From CAZAOY01 sp964486925 (GTDB lineage Bacteria > Bacillota > Clostridia > Oscillospirales > Ruminococcaceae), in contig CAZAOY010000002.1 in NCBI GenBank assembly GCA_964486925.1, forward strand, positions 44,199-108,198: 64,000 bases of DNA, given 5' to 3'. Position numbers and translations under genes: made by a program. Below are positions 8,408-16,630 of this stretch, piece by piece. The notes under the pieces were generated by a model, which saw nothing but the letters and a program-made list of their open reading frames with translations, was not told where the DNA came from and ran no database searches. How positions within the stretch are numbered: the first letter of the stretch is position 1; every line of letters begins with the position of its first letter.

Positions 8408-9274
8408 ATGGTGGATAATGTGATAGAGGTGTCAAAGCTGTCCTATATATACGGGCAGGACACACCATTTGTAAAGACAGCGGTGGATGATGTTAGCTTT
8501 AGCGTTAAGCGGGGCGACTTTGTTGGGGTTATCGGGCATACAGGCTCGGGCAAGTCCACCTTGATACAGCATTTTAATGGGCTAATTAAGCCGACAAGCG
8601 GTAGCATAACGGTAGATGGCGTTAACATATGGGGGGAAAAAACCGATAAAAAGCTAGTACGGTTTAAAGTGGGACTGGTGTTTCAGTACCCAGAGTATCA
8701 GCTTTTTGAGGAAACGGTGTACAAGGATGTTGCCTATGGCCCCACAAATATGGGGCTTTCCAACGAAGAAATAAAGAGTCGTGTATATGACGCTATAAGC
8801 AGTGTGGGACTGGATGAAGCTGTGATGGATAAGAGTCCGTTTGAGCTTTCAGGGGGGCAAAAGCGCCGTGTTGCTATTGCGGGGGTGCTTGCAATGAACC
8901 CGTCGGTGCTGATACTGGACGAGCCTACGGCGGGGTTAGACCCAAAGGGGCGGGATAGAATCCTCTCGCTGATTAAGGAGTACCACAAAAAGAGCGGTGC
9001 AACGATAATCCTAGTATCCCATAGTATGGAGGATATAGCACGGTACTGCCAGAGCGTTTTAGCGATGAACAAGGGTAAACTGTTTGCGTTTGATACGGTG
9101 GACGCTGTGTTTAAACGTTCGGCAGAGCTTGAAAGATTAGGGCTTGCAGTGCCGCAGGTATCAAAAATGTTTAATATACTCTCACAAAAATTTGACTTTA
9201 CCGAAAAAGAGGTGTATACTATAGAGGGGGCAAAAGCGCAGATACTGGAATATCTTATAAAAAAAGGTAGGTAA
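8408..9274 (+). CDS. ecfA2: ECF transporter ATPase EcfA2
   Basis: Second ATPase of the ECF module; it dimerises with EcfA1 and couples ATP hydrolysis to EcfT. Visible motifs are Walker A IGHTGSGKSTLIQHF, Q-loop FQYPEYQLFEETV (the YPEYQLF form is characteristic of EcfA2), signature LSGGQKRRVAIAG and Walker B LILDEPTAGLDP. The ATG at 8408 lies after a GTGGGGTG ribosome-binding site; a GTG nine bases earlier is the alternative. It lies 24 bases after ecfA1. Confidence 0.93.
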   Translation: MVDNVIEVSKLSYIYGQDTPFVKTAVDDVSFSVKRGDFVGVIGHTGSGKSTLIQHFNGLIKPTSGSITVDGVNIWGEKTDKKLVRFKVGLVFQYPEYQLFEETVYKDVAYGPTNMGLSNEEIKSRVYDAISSVGLDEAVMDKSPFELSGGQKRRVAIAGVLAMNPSVLILDEPTAGLDPKGRDRILSLIKEYHKKSGATIILVSHSMEDIARYCQSVLAMNKGKLFAFDTVDAVFKRSAELERLGLAVPQVSKMFNILSQKFDFTEKEVYTIEGAKAQILEYLIKKGR

Positions 9275-9337
9275 TCTGGCTGTACCGCTCACCTTCAACA
9301 GACTTGACATGACTACGTTTAAAAGGGGGACTGATTC

Positions 9338-10138
9338 TTGTTAAAGGATATAAAGATAGGGCAACATTTTCCGGGCAGTTCCTTTGTACATCGGCTTGAT
9401 GCAAGGACGAAGATAATACTAACGTTAGGTTATATAACCGTTTTATTCTTTGTAAAGACCATTGTGGGGTTTATACTACCAATAGCGTATCTTCTAGCGG
9501 TAATCCTTATCTCAAGGATACCTATTAAGGTGGTGTCAAAGAGTATTAAGCCGATTATACCGCTGATACTGCTGACCTCACTGCTTAATATGTTTTTAAT
9601 CGAGGGCAGGCCTATATTTACCTTTTGGATCTTTACCATGACCTATGAGGGGGTTTATCTTGCCTTGGTTATGATAATTCGTATCATCTGCTTGATAGTA
9701 GGAAGCTCGATGATGACCTTTACCACCTCACCGCTTGATTTAACAGACGCGATAGAACGACTGTTTAAGCCTCTTAAGGTGATAAAATTCCCCGCTCATG
9801 AGGTAGCGATGATGATGACGATAGCGCTACGGTTTATCCCGACTTTAATCGAGGAAACCGAAAAGATAATGAACGCTCAAAAGGCGAGGGGCGCTGACCT
9901 TGAATCGGGTGGTATTATAAAAAAGGGTAAGGCGATGGTGCCTATACTCGTTCCGCTGTTTGTGTCTGCATTTAGGCGGGCGGAGGAGCTAGCGCTTGCG
10001 ATGGAATGCCGCTGTTACAACGGCGGAGAGGGCAGGACAAGGCTTAAGGTTCTACGCTACACCTCGCTAGATTTAATAGCGGTAGCGGTATCGGTGATAA
10101 TATTTGCGGCGATAATTTTGCAAAGGATGTTTATATAA
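9338..10138 (+). CDS. ecfT: ECF transporter transmembrane subunit EcfT
   Basis: Membrane scaffold that couples the EcfA ATPases to S components. The 266 residues contain about six hydrophobic segments. Two cytoplasmic coupling motifs with the expected arginines are present: MNAQKARGAD at mid-protein and AMECRCYNGGEGRTR near the C-terminus. The start is a TTG seven bases after AAAAGGGGGA. The TAA stop overlaps the truA ATG by one base, so truA is translationally coupled, as in many Firmicutes. Confidence 0.93.
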   Translation: MLKDIKIGQHFPGSSFVHRLDARTKIILTLGYITVLFFVKTIVGFILPIAYLLAVILISRIPIKVVSKSIKPIIPLILLTSLLNMFLIEGRPIFTFWIFTMTYEGVYLALVMIIRIICLIVGSSMMTFTTSPLDLTDAIERLFKPLKVIKFPAHEVAMMMTIALRFIPTLIEETEKIMNAQKARGADLESGGIIKKGKAMVPILVPLFVSAFRRAEELALAMECRCYNGGEGRTRLKVLRYTSLDLIAVAVSVIIFAAIILQRMFI

Positions 10139-10923
10139 TGCGACAGCTACTGGTTGAGATTTCGTTTTGTGGTAAGAACTACCACGGATATCAGGTGCAG
10201 AAGAATGCATTAGCGGTAGCGGATGTTTTGCAGGACTGCATAAAAAAGGTTATCGGGGTAAGGGAGGATATTATAGGCTGTTCCCGCACCGATACAGGGG
10301 TTCATGCAAATTCGTACTACTTTACCATGAAAACAAGCTGTAGGATACAAGGTGACAGCCTATTAAGGGGTCTAAACCATATCCTACCTAATGATATAGT
10401 AATAAAGCAGATTAAAGAGGTGGATTTATCATTTCATCCACGGTACAACTGTATAAAGAAGGAGTATCTTTATATAATCCATAATGCGCCGCTTAAAGAC
10501 CCGTTTAGGGCGGGGATGGTGCTTGAATATCCGTATAATATGGATGAAAAGCTGATGGATACCGCCGCTAGGATGTTTGTTGGTACACATGATTTTAGGG
10601 GTGTTTGCGGGATAAACCGAAAAATTGTAGAGGATACCGTACGCACTGTGTATGAGTCTACGGTGTACCGTTTAGGGGATGATGTAGTCTTTAGGATTGT
10701 CGGGGATGGTTTTTTATACAAGATGGTACGTATTATTGTAGGTACTCTAATCTCGGTAAACGAGGGGAAGCTAAACTGCGATGATATTAAAAACATCCTA
10801 AGCAGTCAAACCAGAGATTCACACTCCAAGACAGCACCACCGGATGGATTATACCTTAATAAGATATATTTTGACGAAGTAAACTATGTAACTCGAAAGG
10901 GGGGGTATAGTGCCGATTATTAG
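10138..10923 (+). CDS. truA: tRNA pseudouridine(38-40) synthase TruA
   Basis: Isomerises uridines 38-40 of the tRNA anticodon stem-loop to pseudouridine. The 261-residue protein has the catalytic aspartate D52 in GCSRTDTGVHA, an upstream FCGKNYHGYQVQ segment, and the C-terminal FLYKMVRIIVGTLISV motif. It is coupled to ecfT by a one-base overlap. It in turn overlaps the following membrane-protein gene by 14 bases, so this is a compact operon. Confidence 0.95.
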   Translation: MRQLLVEISFCGKNYHGYQVQKNALAVADVLQDCIKKVIGVREDIIGCSRTDTGVHANSYYFTMKTSCRIQGDSLLRGLNHILPNDIVIKQIKEVDLSFHPRYNCIKKEYLYIIHNAPLKDPFRAGMVLEYPYNMDEKLMDTAARMFVGTHDFRGVCGINRKIVEDTVRTVYESTVYRLGDDVVFRIVGDGFLYKMVRIIVGTLISVNEGKLNCDDIKNILSSQTRDSHSKTAPPDGLYLNKIYFDEVNYVTRKGGYSADY

Positions 10924-12046
10924 CATTGAGAATGAGAAGAAAAGACGGATACGCAAACGAATTGTAAGTCAGCTAACCTTTGTACTGGTACTGATTGTAA
11001 TTGTAACCATTGTGGTATACTCTCTGCTTACCAGTAAGTTTTCAGAGTTAGCACATTCTATAAAGACGCTAACCACCACAGAATCCTTTCCGATTGTCGC
11101 AAAGCAACATCAGCTAAAGGAGATACAGCCTATTGATAACGCTTTAGTAGTGTTGACCAAGGCTAGTGTGTTCTTCTACGACTACAAGGGGAATGTAATC
11201 TCCGAGATAACCCATGGATTTTCAAATCCAGTAATAAAGACAGCGGGGATCTACTGTATAGTATACGACCGTGGTGGTGTATCCTACAAGATGGCGTCGC
11301 CCTACCACTCATACATAGAGGAAAAGACCGATGGCAAGATTTTATCGGCTAACATCACAAAATCAGGCAGGGTAGCGGTAGCACAGCTTCACCCGCGGTA
11401 TTCATCGTTAGTCACCGTAAAGGAGCGAAGCGGCAGTAAGATATATGAATGGTACTCTGCCCATGACAAGCTGGTGGATCTTACCTTTAATCAGTCGGGT
11501 TCGGGGTTACATGTAGCGACGGTAATACCTTCTAAGGGGCTGTTGTCCACGGTAATATACGAGCTTGACTTTAAGTCAAAGGATGAGGTATACAAAACCC
11601 AGATACTGGATAGCGTACCTTTCTCGGTAATAAGCAAATCAAACGGCAAGGTATGTGTAGTAGGGAACAAGGATGTAACCACCATTGATGGGAAGGGGAC
11701 TATTATATCCCAGTACTTTCCTTACACACCAATTGCAGGGTATCTTTTAACCCAGACAAACACCTTCTTAATAGTTAAAAATCTAACTAACAACAACCAC
11801 ACCCTACAGGTGTTAAACAGAGATGGGGTACTGGATTCTAGCATTAATCTATCGGACAAGCAGTTTAGGAGCGAGTATGTTGACGGGAAGGTATACCTTC
11901 TTGCTAACGACAAGCTGTATATATATAACATCGGTTCTAAGGAGATGAAAAAGGAAAAACTGGAAAAGACCTATAAGGATCTAGCGGTAGTACAGGGTAA
12001 TGTGTACCTCTTAGACGACAACGAAGTAATTAAGATAAGAGTATAG
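10910..12046 (+). CDS. membrane-anchored DUF5711-like protein
   Basis: 378 residues. There is one N-terminal transmembrane helix (about residues 22-44, rich in V, I and L) after a basic cytoplasmic tail containing KKRRIRKR. An extracytoplasmic part of about 330 residues follows. It contains repeated beta-strand segments of the form 'KVYLLANDKLYIYN' or 'NVYLLDDNEVIKI', which suggests a beta-propeller. This matches my memory of DUF5711, a Clostridia family of unknown role. It starts with GTG inside truA. Position before a cvpA-like gene hints at an envelope role, but this is inference. Confidence 0.6.
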   Translation: MPIISIENEKKRRIRKRIVSQLTFVLVLIVIVTIVVYSLLTSKFSELAHSIKTLTTTESFPIVAKQHQLKEIQPIDNALVVLTKASVFFYDYKGNVISEITHGFSNPVIKTAGIYCIVYDRGGVSYKMASPYHSYIEEKTDGKILSANITKSGRVAVAQLHPRYSSLVTVKERSGSKIYEWYSAHDKLVDLTFNQSGSGLHVATVIPSKGLLSTVIYELDFKSKDEVYKTQILDSVPFSVISKSNGKVCVVGNKDVTTIDGKGTIISQYFPYTPIAGYLLTQTNTFLIVKNLTNNNHTLQVLNRDGVLDSSINLSDKQFRSEYVDGKVYLLANDKLYIYNIGSKEMKKEKLEKTYKDLAVVQGNVYLLDDNEVIKIRV

Positions 12047-12109
12047 CAATGGTAGGGTGTTGCGTTACCACCGAATAGCAACATCAGTTAATATTTTTGC
12101 GGTGGGGAA

Positions 12110-12859
12110 ATGGAGCTTAAAATGTCGGTAAGTTTAATTCTAGATGTACTCGTACTGGTCATTATTGGTATTATGGTTGCTGTTGGGTTAAGGCGAGGTT
12201 TTTTTAAGACTATAATCTATACAGCGGGTTGTCTTGTATCCTTTATAATCTCGTACTTTGTCAGCAAGATACTTGCGAAGTTTGTGTACGAAAGTTATAT
12301 TGTGGGATCTATTGTTGACAGCACACAAAACTTTATTAAGAATGCGGGGGAGAATGTTCGGTTTGAGAGCGTTATCAAGACCACGTTAAACAAACTTCCT
12401 GTGTATGCAAAAAACTTTATACTATCAGACACTACCACCGAAAAGATTGTTAAAGAGGTAAAGGGCAAGACTGGTGGGGCGGTTGAAAATATTGGTAAGG
12501 TGGTTGCAGAGCAGTACGCCGCTCCGGTAATCCTACCTGTTATCCAGGCGGTTATCGCTATACTTATCCTAATTATACTACTTATGATATTAAAGGGTGT
12601 TTCTGAGATGATTTCGGACATGCTAAGACGTACGGTATTTGGTACAGCGGACATCGCGTTAGGTGGTGCGCTAGGTCTTTTGCAGGGTGCGATCTTTGTA
12701 TTCTTTTTAGTGTTCTTTGTAAAGATAATAATGTTTTTAACTGCTAATGAGATTAACTTCTTTAATGAAACGGTAATAGGTAATACCACCTTCTTTAAGC
12801 TGTTTTATAACTTTAACACCGATGTACTTAGTAGCTGGGCGGGTAGTGCATTCGACTGA
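12110..12859 (+). CDS. CvpA family membrane protein
   Basis: About 249 residues with four hydrophobic segments: N-terminal LILDVLVLVIIGIMVAVGLR, then SFIISYFVS, and two later helices around ILILIILLMILKG and IFVFFLVFFVKI. The pattern 'D-x(n)-G-x-RRGFFKTI' near the N-terminus is the CvpA signature (R-x-G-F). CvpA-type proteins are linked to envelope maintenance and, in E. coli, colicin V secretion; the function here is unknown. Either ATG, 12110 or 12122, could start it; the second has GGAG six bases upstream. Confidence 0.7.
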   Translation: MELKMSVSLILDVLVLVIIGIMVAVGLRRGFFKTIIYTAGCLVSFIISYFVSKILAKFVYESYIVGSIVDSTQNFIKNAGENVRFESVIKTTLNKLPVYAKNFILSDTTTEKIVKEVKGKTGGAVENIGKVVAEQYAAPVILPVIQAVIAILILIILLMILKGVSEMISDMLRRTVFGTADIALGGALGLLQGAIFVFFLVFFVKIIMFLTANEINFFNETVIGNTTFFKLFYNFNTDVLSSWAGSAFD

Positions 12860-12866
12860 ATTGTAG

Positions 12867-12931
12867 GACTGTAATGTCAGACTGTACTGTCAGACTGTAC
12901 TGTCAGACTGCACTGTCAGACTGCACTGTCA
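12867..12931 (+). repeat. five tandem 13-bp repeats
   Basis: Five head-to-tail units of GACTGYACTGTCA (first unit GACTGTAATGTCA; units 2 and 3 identical with T; units 4 and 5 identical with C) directly after the cvpA-like gene. The pairing of identical neighbours suggests recent slippage or unequal exchange. Confidence 0.9.
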
Positions 12932-13037
12932 GTGTTACTGAAAAATCATAAGCAATAATACTAATTCAATGTAAGCAGATTTATAAAAGAAAGCTTTATG
13001 GTTTTAGTATTAACCTTATCTTGTCTATCTGTGGGGG

Positions 13038-13610
13038 GTGGATACTATCTTTAATATTCCTAACATGCTGTCTGCTTTTCGCATACTGATAATCCCTGTG
13101 TTTATCTGGTCGTACTTTGAGTATAGGGAGATAAATATTTTAATCCCCATAGCGGTTTTACTGCTGTCTGCCTTCACCGATATAATCGATGGCATTATAG
13201 CCAGAAGGTTTAACATGATTACACAGTTAGGTAAGTTTTTAGATCCTCTAGCCGACAAGCTTACCACCTTTGCAGTGGTAGTTTGTATCTCGATAACCTA
13301 TCCTGTAATTGTAATCTTTGTAGTAATCTACTTTGTAAAAGAGCTTTTAATGCTGATCGGTGGGATTATATTAATCAAGAACGGTTACAGGATGAAATCC
13401 GCAAGGTGGTTTGGAAAGTTTACTACGGTGTTTTTATACTGCATGATAGTAACTATCCTAATTATCCCAAACCCATCCACCACCCTTTTATTCTGGCTTG
13501 TAGTAGCCTCTGTAGCGGTGGTTATAACCTGTCTAATACTCTACATCCCCGAATACAACGAGGGTATGCGTTATATAAAGTCCAAACAGGCAGATAACGG
13601 CAGGGGTTAG
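13038..13610 (+). CDS. pgsA: CDP-alcohol phosphatidyltransferase (CDP-diacylglycerol-glycerol-3-phosphate type)
   Basis: Membrane enzyme that transfers a phosphatidyl group from CDP-diacylglycerol, most likely to glycerol-3-phosphate. The full family motif is present: D48, D51, G52, A55, R56, G65, D69 and D73 (DIIDGIIARR...GKFLDPLAD). The 190 residues and about five hydrophobic helices match PgsA. The opening NIPNMLSAFRI is typical of PgsA. The GTG start lies next to a G-rich ribosome-binding stretch. A strong terminator follows 16 bases after the stop. Confidence 0.85.
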   Translation: MDTIFNIPNMLSAFRILIIPVFIWSYFEYREINILIPIAVLLLSAFTDIIDGIIARRFNMITQLGKFLDPLADKLTTFAVVVCISITYPVIVIFVVIYFVKELLMLIGGIILIKNGYRMKSARWFGKFTTVFLYCMIVTILIIPNPSTTLLFWLVVASVAVVITCLILYIPEYNEGMRYIKSKQADNGRG

Positions 13611-14166
13611 TTTTTATAATAGTGAAATAGGGAAGTAACAAAATGAAGGTTTTGTTACTTCCCTATTTTTGGTTTACCACGTGTTATATATGTATGTTTA
13701 GGTTTTATACGTTTACGTTAGCTTAGCGCACCGCTAATGTAGGGGACGCATTGCATGCGTTTTAGATTGCGCTATGCTTGGTTAGGGCTGTTGACTTTAA
13801 TATATGTGTCGTGGTGCGGGCGGAGCAGACCCGCCTCGCACTACGTTTGTTTGTACACATAAAAGGGATGGATATAAACCTTCCCTATATAGTGAAACAG
13901 GTGTAATAACCAACAAAATATCGTAAAGGGTACAAACCTACGCACAAGTAACATAAGTGTATGCTATATCATAAACTACATTGTACTGCTGAATATCTAC
14001 TCCTTAAAGTGTACAGCAGTGATGTAAAAAATTATGATAAAGTAAGCTAAAGTATAATGGTTACATACAGCCAAAAGGCGGGTATGTATATAAGATTGCC
14101 TTTTAACTAATGTCTAGAAGGCGGCTTGTATAATAAATAATTCAAAAATTAAGGAGAGATATATCT
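13611..14166. other. intergenic region between pgsA and the collagen-like gene
   Basis: 556 bases with the pgsA terminator, an A-type palindrome (13743-13761, GGGACGCATTGCATGCGTTTT) and a C-type GC-rich palindrome (13817-13835). An imperfect hairpin around 13978-14026 (CTGCTG/CAGCAG arms) follows. A TATAAT at 14129-14134 lies 33 bases before the collagen gene but lacks a clear -35. No gene was seen. Confidence 0.6.
13627..13670 (+). terminator. rho-independent terminator after pgsA
   Basis: Perfect 17-bp stem: ATAGGGAAGTAACAAAA pairs with TTTTGTTACTTCCCTAT across the loop TGAAGG, followed by TTTT. Confidence 0.9.
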
Positions 14167-15627
14167 ATGCCAAACAATTCTTTACAGTTAACTTTAACAG
14201 GAGCAACCAATGTTCTTGCAGGCGCAAACGTACTGTTTAACAATATAATCTATTCTGTAGGTGGCATTAGCTATAACACCGGTACTGGTGTTATGACCTT
14301 TGCAAACCCTGGACAGTATGTGTTTAACTGGTGGGTTGATACCGAAAGCAGTATGTCTGTGACTGGTGTTAACTTTGCTATAACAACCTCACAGGGCGAC
14401 TTTGTACAAGGGGATTCTCCTCTGATTACTGGTCAAGTTTCAGGTGTTGCAATTATCGATATCACAACTCCAGGTGAAACTGCACAGCTAATTAATGCTA
14501 CACCAAACGATGTTGCGTACTCAACTAACGTTCCGATTCAAGCAAGCCTTGCAGTATTTGAAAGTGAAGTGGGTGCAACTGGTGCAACTGGTGCAACTGG
14601 TGCAACTGGAGCGACTGGAGCTACAGGAGCAACTGGTGCAACTGGTGCAACTGGTGCAAACGGTGCAACAGGTGCAACTGGCGCAACAGGAGCAAACGGT
14701 GCAACCGGTGCAACTGGAGCAACTGGTGCTACAGGTGCGACTGGTACTAAGGGTGCTACTGGAGCAACTGGAGCGACTGGTGCTAAGGGTGCGACTGGAG
14801 CAACTGGTGCTACAGGTGCGACTGGTGCGACTGGGGCAACTGGATCAACAGGAGCAACTGGGGCTACTGGTGCAACCGGTGCAAACGGTGCAACAGGATC
14901 AACAGGAGCAACTGGTGCAACTGGTACTACTGGTGCTACTGGTGTTGCTGGTGCAACTGGTGCAACTGGAGCGACTGGTGCGGCTGGTGCTACCGGTGCA
15001 ACCGGTGCAACAGGGTCAGCTGGTGCAACCGGTGCAACCGGTGCAACTGGTGCTAACGGAGCAACTGGTGTTACTGGTACAACTGGTGCTAAGGGTGCTA
15101 CAGGTGACACTGGAGCAACTGGAGCTACTGGTGCAACTGGTGCAACAGGTGCAACTGGTGACACTGGGGCAACAGGAGCAACAGGTGACACTGGTGCTAC
15201 CGGACCTGCATTTAACTCATTCTTAAATGCAACCAAGACAGCTGACCAAGCGGTTATCCCTGTTGGTGACGTTATTACCCTAGACACCGTAGCTATTACA
15301 GGCTCTGACCTAAGCTACGATTCCGGCACAGGGTTATTTACTATCCTTACAAGCGGAACCTATGTAATCGACTGGGATTTCTCTGTTACTCCTGATCTAG
15401 GTACAACTGCGCTAGAGGTTGACATGAACCTATTCCCTGGTGCTGTATTTGTTGAAGGTATTGCAGTTTCATCGTTAATCGATATGCTTGTTGGTACTAT
15501 GACAGTGTTTGCCGCTACAGCTGGCGACACCTTTGGATTTATTAACGGTTCAGACGGTACTGTAAGCGTGCTTACTACTGCCGCTCCAGGTCCTATCGGA
15601 ACTGTTGCAATCTTTAGAATTGCTTAG
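14167..15627 (+). CDS. collagen-like (GXY repeat) surface protein with globular domains at both ends
   Basis: 486 residues in three parts. Residues 1-135 form an N-terminal beta-rich domain resembling C1q/TNF-type jelly rolls (NALFNNIIYSVGG-like and YVFNWWVD segments). Residues 136-348 are 71 uninterrupted Gly-X-Y triplets, nearly all GAT with a few GAN, GAK, GST, GDT and GTT; proline appears only in the last triplet. Residues 349-486 form a second jelly-roll-like domain. Threonine in the Y position suggests dense O-glycosylation, as in BclA of Bacillus exosporium. There is no signal peptide, consistent with spore-coat or exosporium deposition. AAGGAGAG precedes the ATG. Confidence 0.85.
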   Translation: MPNNSLQLTLTGATNVLAGANVLFNNIIYSVGGISYNTGTGVMTFANPGQYVFNWWVDTESSMSVTGVNFAITTSQGDFVQGDSPLITGQVSGVAIIDITTPGETAQLINATPNDVAYSTNVPIQASLAVFESEVGATGATGATGATGATGATGATGATGATGANGATGATGATGANGATGATGATGATGATGTKGATGATGATGAKGATGATGATGATGATGATGSTGATGATGATGANGATGSTGATGATGTTGATGVAGATGATGATGAAGATGATGATGSAGATGATGATGANGATGVTGTTGAKGATGDTGATGATGATGATGATGDTGATGATGDTGATGPAFNSFLNATKTADQAVIPVGDVITLDTVAITGSDLSYDSGTGLFTILTSGTYVIDWDFSVTPDLGTTALEVDMNLFPGAVFVEGIAVSSLIDMLVGTMTVFAATAGDTFGFINGSDGTVSVLTTAAPGPIGTVAIFRIA

Positions 15628-15677
15628 TAGCTGTTACTATGTAACTAAATGATACGGTAGCTTTGCGGTTAACCGTA

Positions 15678-15720
15678 AAACTCCCCCAACAGATTTTGCT
15701 CTGTTGGGGGAGTTTATTTT
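15678..15720. terminator. bidirectional terminator between the collagen-like gene and eamA
   Basis: Perfect 15-bp stem AAACTCCCCCAACAG/CTGTTGGGGGAGTTT with an 8-base loop. It has T-rich sequence to the right and A-rich sequence to the left, and it lies between two convergent genes, so it can stop both. Confidence 0.95.
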
Positions 15721-15733
15721 GTATTAATTTACG

Positions 15734-16630
15734 CTATTCTGCCTTACGGGAGGTAATTGCAACACCCGCTAGGATTAATGCTCCGCCTATCAGCGATGAC
15801 AGGGTAGGGTACTCCCGGTTACCGAACATATCAGGGATTATCGCCGCAAAGATTACCACGAATACAGGCTCGATCGACCAGAATATCGAGGTGGTGGTAG
15901 GGTCTAGATGCTTTTGCGCAATCAAGGTAAACAGATACCCGAGTGCGCAGGCGAACACCCCGCAGTAGAGCACGCTTAGCAGGATAGACGGGTTACTAAG
16001 CTCCATCCGATACTGCCCGAATACAGGCATTGCAATCCACGCTATAACCGCCGAAAATCCCGAATGAACAAAGGTTATAAGCATTACATCATACTTAGTG
16101 GTCATATAATCCCCCACAAGCAGATAGATACAGGTTAAAAGCGAGAAGATTAACGTTAACAGATCCCCTATGTTTAATGCGGAGAAAGAGAACGCTAAAG
16201 GCGAGAGCGAGATTATCCCGCAGATTAAAAGTAACCCCGCTACGATAACGCTAATCCCCGCTACGGTGTATCGTGTAGGCTTTCGCTTAAACAGAAGGTA
16301 TACGAAAAACGGCATGAACATTACGTATGTAGTGCCGATAAACCCCGAGTTTGTAGCGGTGGTAAACCGTATCCCCTGAACCTGAAAGAAGGAGGAGAAG
16401 GCTAACAGTGCGCCGTAAACCGCCCCGCCTACTATCATCTTTTTGGTGATTTTATTGAGCTGTTTAAAGCATAGAATAAAGAGTGTTATAGTCGAAACCG
16501 TCATACGAAGTGCGATAAATGGGACAGAGTCCACCGCATTAGAGATGTTCTTCATCAGCGGGAAAGCCGCCCCCCACATCGCAACGGTCAGAACTAGAAG
16601 TAGCTTATATTTAAATTTATTATCCTTCAT
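15734..16630 (-). CDS. EamA/DMT-superfamily transporter
   Basis: About 298 residues and ten hydrophobic helices in two EamA repeats, with the typical N-terminal AMWGAAFPLMK and a second-half WSIEPVFVVIFAAII segment. Such proteins export or exchange metabolites; the substrate cannot be read from sequence. Its start lies 11 bases inside the end of the alpha-galactosidase gene, so it is translated as the last gene of the carbohydrate locus. A role in exporting a product or by-product of that pathway is inference. A strong bidirectional terminator follows. Confidence 0.85.
   Translation of the reverse strand: MKDNKFKYKLLLVLTVAMWGAAFPLMKNISNAVDSVPFIALRMTVSTITLFILCFKQLNKITKKMIVGGAVYGALLAFSSFFQVQGIRFTTATNSGFIGTTYVMFMPFFVYLLFKRKPTRYTVAGISVIVAGLLLICGIISLSPLAFSFSALNIGDLLTLIFSLLTCIYLLVGDYMTTKYDVMLITFVHSGFSAVIAWIAMPVFGQYRMELSNPSILLSVLYCGVFACALGYLFTLIAQKHLDPTTTSIFWSIEPVFVVIFAAIIPDMFGNREYPTLSSLIGGALILAGVAITSRKAE

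Noticed and set aside
12867..12931. Possible CRISPR array
   Set aside because: The units are contiguous 13-mers with no unique spacers.
14495..15287. Long alternative frames over the collagen repeat (LVQ-rich and PVAP-rich)
   Set aside because: They are out-of-frame readings of Gly-X-Y codons and vanish outside the repeat; only the frame giving both globular domains is real.
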